NCBI GenBank assembly: GCA_009920875.1
Contig: RFZE01000035.1
Coordinates: forward strand, 1-13,200
Length of the DNA stretch: 13,200 nucleotides
Reading direction: 5' to 3'
Origin: Alphaproteobacteria bacterium
GTDB lineage: Bacteria > Pseudomonadota > Alphaproteobacteria > RS24
Of the stretch, positions 1 to 7,069 are shown in pieces. The first letter of the stretch is position 1; each line of letters begins with the position of its first letter. A model generated the notes under the pieces. That model saw only the letters and a program-made list of their open reading frames with translations, searched no databases and was not told the origin of the DNA. Position numbers and translations under genes: made by a program.

Positions 1-583
1 TGCTCTACATTTTGAAAATATCGGTCTAAAAGGTGAAGAAATTCGTGGCACAGTGGTGCTGGCAGCCGGAGTTGCCGCGGCGCAATTGGCGCGACCGCTT
101 GGGCTCAATCTGCCTATTCGTCCGGCCAAAGGCTATTCCTTAACGCTGGATGCGGCGGGGCAGGCCGATTGCCCGCAGCATTTGCTGGTTGATCCGTTGC
201 CGCATATCGCCATCACCCCTTTAGGGTCGCGTTTGCGAATATTGGGCATGGCCGAATTTATCGGGTTTGACCGCCATATTGATCCGAAACGCTTGCAGCA
301 ATTGCACCGGTTTTTTGCCGATTTACTGCCGCAATTGGCGGAAAGATTGGATTGGCAAAAGGCCGAAGGCTGGGCCGGTTTGCGCCCGATGAGCGCTGAC
401 GGGCGTCCGTTTATCGGCCCAAGCGGCATTGATGGCTTGTGGCTCAATGTCGGGCACGGCCATTTGGGCTGGACGAAAGCGGTCGGCTCGGCGCGCATTT
501 TGGCCGACACTATGATCGGGCGCGCGGCGGAAATAAATGCTGCGCCGTTCTCCCCCAATGCAGACGCGCGCCGTTTGCGCTAG
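1..583 (+). CDS. FAD-dependent D-amino-acid dehydrogenase/oxidase (DadA/DAO family), 3' part
   Basis: The reading frame is open from base 2, so the true start lies before the window; the GTG at 53 is internal. Expected role: oxidative deamination of a D-amino acid or another secondary/primary amine to the oxo acid with FAD as cofactor, usually at the inner face of the membrane. Seen: the VVLAAGV segment followed by LARPLGLNLPIRPAKGYS, which matches the end of the Rossmann core and the start of the substrate domain in DadA-like proteins. Near the C-terminus there is GWAGLRPMSADGRPFIGP followed by LWLNVGHGHLGWT, the family's C-terminal FAD-contacting region. The missing N-terminus would hold the GxGxxG dinucleotide site. 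The stop at 581-583 lies 25 bp before the next gene, so co-transcription is plausible. The exact substrate cannot be told; glycine oxidase-like or other amine oxidases of the same family remain possible. Confidence 0.88.
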   Translation, partial: ALHFENIGLKGEEIRGTVVLAAGVAAAQLARPLGLNLPIRPAKGYSLTLDAAGQADCPQHLLVDPLPHIAITPLGSRLRILGMAEFIGFDRHIDPKRLQQLHRFFADLLPQLAERLDWQKAEGWAGLRPMSADGRPFIGPSGIDGLWLNVGHGHLGWTKAVGSARILADTMIGRAAEINAAPFSPNADARRLR

Positions 584-608
584 GGCGGTCGCAGGGCTAG
601 AGTGCGGA

Positions 609-1040
609 ATGACTTTTTTACCTCCGCCGACCAATGAGCAATATCAAGGCCAGCTATGGGCCTGTGTGCCCTTGGCATTGGTCGCGCTGCAAAATTTTGT
701 CGGCGGCATGGTTCATGTCGTTCTGCCCGATAGCGGGCTCATCAGCGTTGCAGGCCTCAATCTGTCGCATGAGGGCGGCTTGCAAATGATACGCATGGCT
801 GCCCGTTTGGGGGCGACGCAGGTCATTTATGCATTGGTGCTGGCGCTTATTGTTTGGCGCCACCGTAATTTCACCTTGCCGTTTCTGGTGCTGGCGATTG
901 CCGAAAAATCATTGATAGGACTGGGCATATTGTTGAAACCGACGGGCAGCGGACACACGCCACCGGGAATTTACGGGACGGTGATATTGCTGGTGCTTTG
1001 TCTGTTGGCCCTTTTCGGCGCGCGGCGCACATCGTCCTAA
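609..1040 (+). CDS. small four-helix membrane protein of unknown function
   Basis: A 143-residue protein if started at ATG 609. The frame stays open upstream to 537, but that extension overlaps the preceding gene, so the ATG 609 start is preferred; the ribosome site in front of it is weak. Four hydrophobic segments can be seen at about residues 17-39, 67-84, 89-109 and 120-137, with short charged loops (RHRN at 84-87, an ARR C-terminal end), so it is an integral inner-membrane protein. I do not recognise the family and see no catalytic motif; it resembles the many small DoxX/DUF-type four-helix proteins only in general layout. Its TAA stop shares an A with the ATG of the following AlkB gene (TAATG), which suggests coupled translation. 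Confidence 0.7.
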   Translation: MTFLPPPTNEQYQGQLWACVPLALVALQNFVGGMVHVVLPDSGLISVAGLNLSHEGGLQMIRMAARLGATQVIYALVLALIVWRHRNFTLPFLVLAIAEKSLIGLGILLKPTGSGHTPPGIYGTVILLVLCLLALFGARRTSS

Positions 1041-1639
1041 TGGACTTGTTTAACCCGCAAAGCCGCAATCTGCTGCCGCGCGATGGCGCGGCGTTTTATT
1101 TCGGCGCGCTTTATGGCGCGGCAGAAGCCGATAAGCTCTTTGATGCGTTGATGGAAGAAATTGACTGGCAGCATGATCGGGTAAAATTATATGGTCGCGA
1201 GATTGTCACCAAGCGCGAAGTCGCTTGGCATGGCGATGCGCCATTTCAATATACCTATTCCCACAACACCAAAACGGCACTGCCATGGACGCCGTCATTG
1301 GAAAGAATAAAAGCCGATGTCGAGGCCGAAAGCGGTGACAGTTTTAATTGTTGCCTGCTCAATCTTTACCATTCGGGCGACGAAGGCATGGCGTGGCATG
1401 CCGATGACGAAAAAGAGCTTCTGCCCGATGGCGCTATTGCCTCGGTCAGTTTGGGCGCGGCGCGGCGCTTTGTGTTTCGCCATAAGAAAGATAAAGAAAA
1501 GGCCGAAATCATGCTGGAACATGGCAGCCTATTGCTTATGCGTGGCGCAACACAAAGTCATTGGGAGCACAGCCTGCCGGTCATGAAACTTGCCAAAACG
1601 GCACGCATCAATCTGACTTTTCGCACGATTATGGGGTGA
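1040..1639 (+). CDS. AlkB-family 2-oxoglutarate/Fe(II)-dependent dioxygenase (alkylated nucleic acid repair)
   Basis: Predicted cytoplasmic oxidative dealkylase that removes methyl or etheno lesions from bases such as 1-methyladenine and 3-methylcytosine, using 2-oxoglutarate, O2 and Fe(II). Seen in 199 residues: a region like NLYHSGDEGMAWHADDE that holds the HxD iron ligands (H120, D122); a later LLMRGATQSHWEHSLP segment with the third iron ligand H177; and the C-terminal RINLTFR (R189, R195) that binds 2-oxoglutarate and orders the active site. The pattern NxY...WHxDDE and WxHSLP is closer to the ALKBH2/ALKBH3-like branch than to classical E. coli AlkB. The start at ATG 1040 overlaps the upstream stop; an in-frame GTG 42 bases earlier lies inside the upstream gene and is less likely. 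Not linked to an Ada gene here. Confidence 0.93.
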   Translation: MDLFNPQSRNLLPRDGAAFYFGALYGAAEADKLFDALMEEIDWQHDRVKLYGREIVTKREVAWHGDAPFQYTYSHNTKTALPWTPSLERIKADVEAESGDSFNCCLLNLYHSGDEGMAWHADDEKELLPDGAIASVSLGAARRFVFRHKKDKEKAEIMLEHGSLLLMRGATQSHWEHSLPVMKLAKTARINLTFRTIMG

Positions 1640-1692
1640 GTTTGTTGCACTGGACTTTTGACATCTAAATTGCCAATATCCCCATCAAGACA

Positions 1693-1697
1693 GGGAG
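1693..1697 (+). promoter_or_regulatory. Shine-Dalgarno GGGAG that sets the GST start
   Basis: GGGAG lies 8 bases before ATG 1706. The frame is open up to 1658, but the extra 16 residues are unlike a GST N-terminus and would include this site, so ATG 1706 is the start. The 66 bp gap 1640-1705 also holds TTGCAC (1645-1650) and TTGACA (1658-1663), which resemble -35 boxes, but neither has a good -10 at the usual spacing, so a separate promoter is only possible. Confidence 0.65.
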
Positions 1698-1705
1698 ATT
1701 CTAAT

Positions 1706-2323
1706 ATGCTGACTTTGCACTTTGCCCCCAATTCGCGCGCCGTGCGGACGCTATGGCTGCTTGAAGAATTGGGTCTTGAATATGAATTGAACCGAATGGA
1801 TTTTCATCCCAAGGACTTGAAGTCTGACGCGCATCGCGCGCGCCATCCGTTGGGCCGGATTCCGGTTTTGGAAGATGGTGACGTTACGATTTGGGAATCC
1901 GGTGCGATTGCCGAATATATTTTGGAACGTCACAAAAACGGCGGTTTGAAGCCGTCCCCCGATGCTTCGAATTATCCGAAATATTTGCAATGGTTTCATT
2001 ATTGCGAGGGCATGGTTATGCCGCCGATTAACACGATTGTTGTGCACACGATTTTACTGCCGCCGGAACGCCGTGATGAAACAGCCCTTGGTCAAGCGCA
2101 ACGCCTATTGGGACGCGCAGTGCAACCGGTTGAAGAGGATATGGTCGGTAAGGAATACTTGGCAGGCGATTTCACGGCGGCTGACACCATGCTTGGCCAT
2201 TCCATAATGATGGCAAACCGCATGGGTATTGTGAATGACGCGCATCCAAATTTGCTTGGCTATATTGAGCGGCTGAAAGCCCGTCCGGCTCTGCAAAAAG
2301 CATTCGAATTCGACACAGTTTAA
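1706..2323 (+). CDS. glutathione S-transferase family protein
   Basis: A 205-residue cytosolic GST-fold protein. It would conjugate glutathione to electrophiles or act as a thiol-dependent reductase or isomerase. Seen: an N-terminal thioredoxin-like domain (about 1-78) opening with LTLHFAPNSRAVRTLWLLEE, where S10 is in the place of the activating Ser/Asn; the GRIPVLEDGD stretch around 50-59 with the cis-proline P53; and WESGAIAEYI (63-72), where E64-S65 hold the gamma-glutamyl part of glutathione. The helical C-terminal domain (about 90-205) contains LAGDFTAADTMLG, the N-capping/hydrophobic staple motif of GSTs. The length is normal. It sits 18 bp before the acyl-CoA synthetase gene, probably in the same transcript. 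The substrate is unknown. Confidence 0.93.
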   Translation: MLTLHFAPNSRAVRTLWLLEELGLEYELNRMDFHPKDLKSDAHRARHPLGRIPVLEDGDVTIWESGAIAEYILERHKNGGLKPSPDASNYPKYLQWFHYCEGMVMPPINTIVVHTILLPPERRDETALGQAQRLLGRAVQPVEEDMVGKEYLAGDFTAADTMLGHSIMMANRMGIVNDAHPNLLGYIERLKARPALQKAFEFDTV

Positions 2324-2342
2324 GTAAAGGTTTTTGTATAAA

Positions 2343-4169
2343 ATGGAATTTGCCGAACAAAAAATTACCACGGGGAAATATCTCTTCCGCTTTTTGAAAT
2401 TCCTCGCAACCCCCGGCTCAATCGGACGCTTGAAGTCGCTTTTGACGACACGGCCCGGCGATGAAATGTCGATGATTGATTATTTGGAGCGCCACGCGGA
2501 AGAGCGCCCCGATGGCATTGCCGTCAAATATGAAGACCAGCAAATCAGCTGGGGCGAGTTAAACGCCAGGGCCAATCAAATGGCGCATTATTTTCAATCA
2601 CGCGGCGTGAAATATGGCGATAGCGTTGCGCTGAATGTTGAAAACAGGCCCGAATTATTGGTCGCCGTATCAGCTTGTCTGAAGCTCGGCGCGATTGCCG
2701 GAATGGTCAATACGGGTCAAACCAATGAAGCCTTGGCACACAGCTTGCGGCTCATCGACCCCGCACTGATTGTTGTCGGCTCTGAATGCCTCGCTAATAT
2801 GGAAACGGTGAGCGATATATTGGAAGAGCAGCACGCCGATAAGTTGCTTTATGTCGCCGATGGTGGGCATGCGGGGCCACCGCAAAATTATCAAGATTTG
2901 ATGGCTTTGACGGCTGACCAATCGGTAGAAAATCCGGTGCCGAGCAAGACGCTGACCCTCGGCACGCCGATTTACTATATTTTCACTTCCGGCACGACCG
3001 GTTTGCCCAAGGCCAGCATTACCACCCATATGAAGGTGTTTCGCGCCGGCACGCAGTTTGGCGTTAATGTGATGACACTCACGCCGGAAGATACTTATTA
3101 CTGCGCCTTGCCGCTTTATCACTCCAACGCTTTGGTCGTTGGCTTTGGTTCATGTTTGTGCGGCGGCGCGACATTGGCTTTGCGGCGCAAATTTTCGGCT
3201 AGCCAATTTTGGGAAGATTGCATTAAATTTGAGGCGACAGCTGCTATTTATATCGGCGAATTGCTGCGTTATTTGCTGGCGCAGCCGGAACGCGAAAGTG
3301 ACCGCGCGCACAATGTGACCCGCGTTTTAGGCAATGGATTACGGCCTGATATTTGGATGGAATTCAAAAACCGCTTCGGCATTCCGCGTGTTCATGAGTT
3401 TTATGGTGCGTCTGAAGGCAATAGTGGCTTTGTTAATATTTTCAATTTTGACAAGACCGTCGGTTGGTCACCGGGATATGGCAAGGATTGGGAAGTCGTG
3501 TCTTTTGATGTCGACGAAGACCAACCCATTCGGGGCGAAGATGATTATATGAACCGCGTCTCGACGGGTGATACGGGCCTGCTGATTATGCAAATTTCCG
3601 AAAAGAACCCGTTTGACGGCTATACCGACGCACAAGCCAGTGAAAAGAAAATCCTTCGCGATGTTTTTGAAAAGGGCGACGCCTGGTTCAATTCCGGCGA
3701 TTTGGTGATCTTGCAAAAGCACGGCCATATTCAGTTTGGTGACCGCATTGGCGACACCTTCCGCTGGCAGGGTGAAAATGTAGCAACCACGGAAGTGGAA
3801 AGCGTGATTATGAAATGGCCAGAAATTGAGGACGCCGTGGTTTATGGCGTCACCGTGCCGGGTCGTGACGGTCGTTGCGGCATGCTGTATTTGACGCAAA
3901 AAGAAGCGGGCGATATTGACCTGAACGGTCTGGCCGCGCATATGCGCGAAAAACTGCCGCCTTATGCCGTGCCGCGCTTTATCCGTATCGGCCAAAAAGT
4001 TGATGTTACCGGCACGTTCAAATTCCAGAAGTCGAAACTGAAAAATGCTGCCTATCATGTTGACGAAGTCGAAGATGATTTGTTCTTGCTGGCGCGTGAT
4101 GCGGATGGCGTCGAACCGTTGACGGCAGATTTACAAGCTAAGGTTGATGAGGGCGCAATACGCCTCTAG
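2343..4169 (+). CDS. long-chain/very-long-chain acyl-CoA synthetase (FATP-like FadD, ANL superfamily)
   Basis: Activates fatty acids: fatty acid + ATP + CoA gives acyl-CoA + AMP + PPi, feeding beta-oxidation or lipid synthesis. Seen in 608 residues: the phosphate-binding loop YIFTSGTTGLPKA (about 212-224), the A5 motif HEFYGASEGN (about 351-360), an A7-type WFNSGDLV, the A8 hinge FGDRIGDTFRWQGENVATTEVE, and the C-terminal catalytic-lysine region TGTFKFQKSKLK. The EGN ending of A5, the FRWQGENVATTEVE hinge and the leading amphipathic stretch (KYLFRFLKFLATPGS) point to the FATP/SLC27-like bacterial branch, often membrane associated. The frame also has a TTG at 2334, but AAAGG at 2326-2330 is too close to it and is a better distance from ATG 2343. 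The stop TAG (4167-4169) overlaps the stop of the convergent kinase gene. Confidence 0.93.
   Translation: MEFAEQKITTGKYLFRFLKFLATPGSIGRLKSLLTTRPGDEMSMIDYLERHAEERPDGIAVKYEDQQISWGELNARANQMAHYFQSRGVKYGDSVALNVENRPELLVAVSACLKLGAIAGMVNTGQTNEALAHSLRLIDPALIVVGSECLANMETVSDILEEQHADKLLYVADGGHAGPPQNYQDLMALTADQSVENPVPSKTLTLGTPIYYIFTSGTTGLPKASITTHMKVFRAGTQFGVNVMTLTPEDTYYCALPLYHSNALVVGFGSCLCGGATLALRRKFSASQFWEDCIKFEATAAIYIGELLRYLLAQPERESDRAHNVTRVLGNGLRPDIWMEFKNRFGIPRVHEFYGASEGNSGFVNIFNFDKTVGWSPGYGKDWEVVSFDVDEDQPIRGEDDYMNRVSTGDTGLLIMQISEKNPFDGYTDAQASEKKILRDVFEKGDAWFNSGDLVILQKHGHIQFGDRIGDTFRWQGENVATTEVESVIMKWPEIEDAVVYGVTVPGRDGRCGMLYLTQKEAGDIDLNGLAAHMREKLPPYAVPRFIRIGQKVDVTGTFKFQKSKLKNAAYHVDEVEDDLFLLARDADGVEPLTADLQAKVDEGAIRL
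4166..4169. other. shared CTAG palindrome: both convergent genes stop here
   Basis: CTAG reads TAG on the plus strand (4167-4169, end of the acyl-CoA synthetase) and TAG on the minus strand (4168-4166, end of the kinase). The two genes overlap tail-to-tail by four bases, leaving no room for a terminator between them. The same arrangement recurs at 12606-12609. Confidence 0.95.
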
Positions 4170-5067
4170 GCGTTATGCGTCGGCCATAGCCAAGCGGCGC
4201 CGCGCACGCCGCTGGCATCGCCATGCTTGTTCTTCACCAGCCGCGTCTCGATGACATCTGAGAAAATATAAGCATCCCAAATCTCGGGAATATGGGTGTA
4301 AAGCGCATCGACATTGGACAAGCCACCGCCGAGCACAATCACGTCAGGGTCAACCACATTAATGACAGCCCCTAAAGCGCGGGCAATGCGGTCGCATAGG
4401 CGTTCAAAACTGGCTTTGGCAGCCGCGCTATCGCTGGCGATAATTTGCTCGGCAGTCAGTTTTTCCCCCGCAATGGCCTCATGGTCGCGCGCAAAGCCTG
4501 AGCGGAGCCGGAAATCCAGACCTCATTACAGCCATGCCGCCCGCAATAGCAGGGTGGGCCGGGCAGTTCTTCAGCCCTTGGCGCGGCCAATGGGTTATGC
4601 CCCCATTCGCCGCCAATACTATTGGCACCGTTTTGCAATTCGCCGTTAAACACCAGACCGCCGCCGCAGCCCGTGCCGATAATCACGCCAAATACGGATT
4701 GAGCGCCGGCGCCGGCACCGTCAGTTGCTTCGGATAGGGCGAAGCAGTTGGCATCATTGGCGAGGCGCACTTGGCGTGCCAGCTTGCTTTCCAAATCTTG
4801 CTGAATGGGGCGGCCATTTAGGCATTGTGTGTTGGAATTGCGAACAAGCCCTGTTTTCGGCGAAAGCGAACCCGGCATGCCAATGCCGATGCTGATCTCT
4901 TGCGTGCTTTCTCTATCGGCTTCACCAACAAGCTCGGCAATGGTCTCGATTATTGCCTCATAGTTTTCTGACGGTGTCGGTCGCCGTTGACGCCAAACAA
5001 TCTCGCCCGCCTCATTGAGCAATACGGCTTCCATTTTGGTGCCGCCGAGATCCAATCCGAAGCGCAT
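4166..5067 (-). pseudogene. ROK-family sugar kinase (Mak/fructokinase-like), interrupted by a frameshift
   Basis: Phosphorylates a hexose (fructose, mannose or glucose) with ATP at position 6. The N-terminal part (5067 down to 4456, 203 residues) has the phosphate loop DLGGTK (6-11), the base D105 in ANDANCFALSE, H157 in EWGHNPL, and the zinc-binding cysteines C173, C175, C180 in CYCGRHGCNE. It then leaves frame after WISGSAQ and stops at 4456. The rest continues without a stop in another frame down to 4166: FARDHEAI, then DPDVIVLGGGLSNVD, then KHGDASGVRGAAWLWP, the normal ROK C-terminus. From memory the joined protein resembles E. coli Mak. The family's SGxGFAxD would be restored by removing five bases (CTGAG as read on plus, about 4498-4502), giving 298 residues. 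A one-base loss could explain it equally. ATG 5067 overlaps the upstream stop (TGATG), so translation is coupled. Real mutation or assembly error cannot be told from one sequence. Confidence 0.85.
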
Positions 5068-6146
5068 CAGACGACCAATGGCCCATGATTGAGTTTGGGC
5101 AGCACATATTTACCGAACAAATCGCATTCATCTTGATGCGGATAGCCTGATAAAATAAAAGCCTCAATGCCGAGTTCGCGATAAGCGTTGATTTTGGCGA
5201 GAACTTGATCAGGATCGCCGACAATCGCAGCGCCACAGCCGGAGCGCGCGCGCCCGACACCGGTCCACAAATTGTCTTCAACATAGTCGCCCGCACCGGC
5301 GGCATTGGCAGCGTCGCGCATTTCGGCCTGGCGGCGCACGCCGTATGAGGCGCTGTCTAATGAGCGATTGCGGATTTCTTCACCGATATCGTCATCGAGT
5401 TTGCTGACCAGCGTGTCGGCGGCAGCACGCGCTTCTTCTTCTGTTTCGCGCACAATCACATGCGCGCGATAGCCGAATTTCAGCGTGCGATTATAGCTGT
5501 CAGCGCGTTGGCGCATATCGTCTAGAATATCCGTAACCTTGTCCATTGTATCGGGCCACATGAGAAACACGTCGGCTTCCTGTGCCGCCACATCGCGTGC
5601 TGCAGGTGACAGGCCACCAAAATAAAAGGGTGGGCATGTGCCGGAAACGGTCTGCATGCGTGGCGGCTCGAGCTCAAGTTGAATATGTTCTCCGTCCATG
5701 TGAACCGCCTCGCCATTGAGGAATTGGCGCAGTGCTTGCATAATCTCGCGTGTGCGTTGATAGCGCGGGCCACCATCAAGCATCTGCCCCGGCATGTCAG
5801 AAGAGATAATGTTAATGGTCAGGCGACCGCCAAGCATTTGGTCGAGCGTTGCCAATTGCCGTGCCAATTGCGGCACCCACATTTCACCGCAGCGCACGGC
5901 GACCAGCAGGCGCATTTTCTCCAATAGCGGCGCAATGCCTCCGGCAAAACTGATGGAGTCCATGCCCAGCGTATAGCCGGAAGGCAGTAAAATATTGTCA
6001 AAGCCGTTTTTTTCGGCGGTCAGCGCAATATTGCGACAATGCGGCCAGCTGGCTTTCAGGCTCTGGTCTTCGACGCCGAGAAATTGATAATCATCATCGC
6101 ACAGGGCTGAAAACCAACTGATTTCTGCTTGCGGGTAATCGGTCAT
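5067..6146 (-). CDS. SsuD/SmoC-like FMNH2-dependent sulfonate monooxygenase (LLM family)
   Basis: A 359-residue luciferase-like TIM-barrel monooxygenase expected to use reduced FMN and O2 to cleave a C-S bond, giving an aldehyde and sulfite. Aligned by eye to E. coli SsuD as I remember it, the residues of its sulfonate pocket are all present: W197 (SsuD W196), R227 and H229 in GYRAHVIVRET (R226, H228), R301 in GVGRARSGCG (R297), and Y335/H337 in LSGYPH (Y331, H333). SsuD C54 is not kept; the loop reads SGYTLGMDS with one extra residue. The C-terminal tail of SsuD (about 20 residues) is absent. AGGA at 6153-6156 (plus coordinates), six bases from the ATG, supports the start. It lies between an aldo/keto reductase and a sugar kinase, which favours a sulfo-sugar over a simple alkanesulfonate. 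No flavin reductase partner is in the window. Known families: SsuD for alkanesulfonates, SmoC for sulfoquinovose. The choice between them is inference. Confidence 0.88.
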   Translation of the reverse strand: MTDYPQAEISWFSALCDDDYQFLGVEDQSLKASWPHCRNIALTAEKNGFDNILLPSGYTLGMDSISFAGGIAPLLEKMRLLVAVRCGEMWVPQLARQLATLDQMLGGRLTINIISSDMPGQMLDGGPRYQRTREIMQALRQFLNGEAVHMDGEHIQLELEPPRMQTVSGTCPPFYFGGLSPAARDVAAQEADVFLMWPDTMDKVTDILDDMRQRADSYNRTLKFGYRAHVIVRETEEEARAAADTLVSKLDDDIGEEIRNRSLDSASYGVRRQAEMRDAANAAGAGDYVEDNLWTGVGRARSGCGAAIVGDPDQVLAKINAYRELGIEAFILSGYPHQDECDLFGKYVLPKLNHGPLVV

Positions 6147-6154
6147 TATTTTTC

Positions 6155-7069
6155 CTAGGGTAGGGGCACGCCTTCACTGGCTTCAATCAGCGCATAAGCG
6201 TCTTGCCGCGTCAAGTTTACTGTTAAAGCTTGCCCTGCGGTTTCAATGCGGGACAGATTTTGCGAGCCGATAATGGCAATCGGCGCAGCCGGATGTGCCA
6301 ACACAAAAGCCAATGCGATACCGGCGCGGTCGGTGTTTTCGCGCGCCGCCAATTCATCGATTTTTGCCATTAATGCAGATGGCATGTTGTCACCTGAAAT
6401 AAGTTTGCCGCCGGCCAAAGGTGACCAGGCGAGAAAGGCAGTGTCATTGCTCATGCAGCGGTCAAGTGAACCGTCGCGCAGCATGGTTAATGCGGCAAGC
6501 GAATATTCCGATTGCAGGGAGACGAGCGGGGCTTTCAAAAACCGACGCAGCGCGTCTTCTTGCGCTTGTGTGTAATTGGAAATGCCGACCATGCCGATTT
6601 TGCCGGCTTGCGCCAACCCATCAAGCGCGGCCGCAGTCTCAGCCGGATGGGCGAACATATCGGGGCGATGGATTTGATAGAGGTCGATATGGTCGGTTTG
6701 CAGGCGCGTCAGCGAGGCATCGACAGCGGCATTCAAATAATCGGCACTGGCAACATAAGGAATACCCGGAATAATGCCGCCCTTGCTGGCCAACACCATG
6801 CGGTCGCGTAAAGCTGTGTTGCTTGCCAATACCTTGCCGAGCAAAGTCTCGCTTTCGCCAAAAGCTTGGCCGCCCCAATCCAGGCCGTAAACATCGGCAT
6901 TATCAATAAGGCGCATGCCATTATCGAGCGCTGCCTCTATGCGTGCTGTTGCATTGGCGACGTCATCACCGACCAGTCGCCAGCAGCCGAAAGCCAGCGG
7001 GCCGACTTGTTTGCTGCCAAGTTTGCGCGGTCCGCCATTGACCAAATTTTCTTGCGTCCCAAAACTCAT
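6155..7069 (-). CDS. aldo/keto reductase (YdhF-like; candidate 6-oxo-sugar reductase)
   Basis: A 304-residue cytoplasmic NAD(P)H-dependent reductase. The AKR catalytic tetrad is visible: D56 and Y61 in LIDNADVYG, K96 in VLASKGG, H134 in LYQIHRPD. The barrel continues with VGISNYT (161-167), LAWSPLAGG (213-221) and the cofactor loop IGSQNLSRIE (267-276). The opening GPLAFGCWRLVGDD and the overall layout resemble the YdhF-like group, to which, from memory, SmoB (6-oxo-glucose reductase of the sulfoquinovose monooxygenase pathway) also belongs. The start at ATG 7069 is preceded by GGAGGT six bases upstream (7076-7081 on plus) and overlaps the previous stop by four bases (ATGA). The frame is open up to 7339, but that part lies inside the upstream gene and is not AKR-like. 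The stop is 8 bp before the monooxygenase ATG. Substrate assignment is inferred from neighbours only. Confidence 0.92.
   Translation of the reverse strand: MSFGTQENLVNGGPRKLGSKQVGPLAFGCWRLVGDDVANATARIEAALDNGMRLIDNADVYGLDWGGQAFGESETLLGKVLASNTALRDRMVLASKGGIIPGIPYVASADYLNAAVDASLTRLQTDHIDLYQIHRPDMFAHPAETAAALDGLAQAGKIGMVGISNYTQAQEDALRRFLKAPLVSLQSEYSLAALTMLRDGSLDRCMSNDTAFLAWSPLAGGKLISGDNMPSALMAKIDELAARENTDRAGIALAFVLAHPAAPIAIIGSQNLSRIETAGQALTVNLTRQDAYALIEASEGVPLP

Noticed and set aside
3468..4058. 196-codon minus-strand frame inside the acyl-CoA synthetase gene
   Set aside because: No recognisable motif, and it lies opposite conserved ANL motifs; a shadow.
4456..4510. Programmed ribosomal frameshift in the ROK kinase
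   Set aside because: No slippery heptamer at the switch point, and the family has no such mechanism; an indel explains it better.
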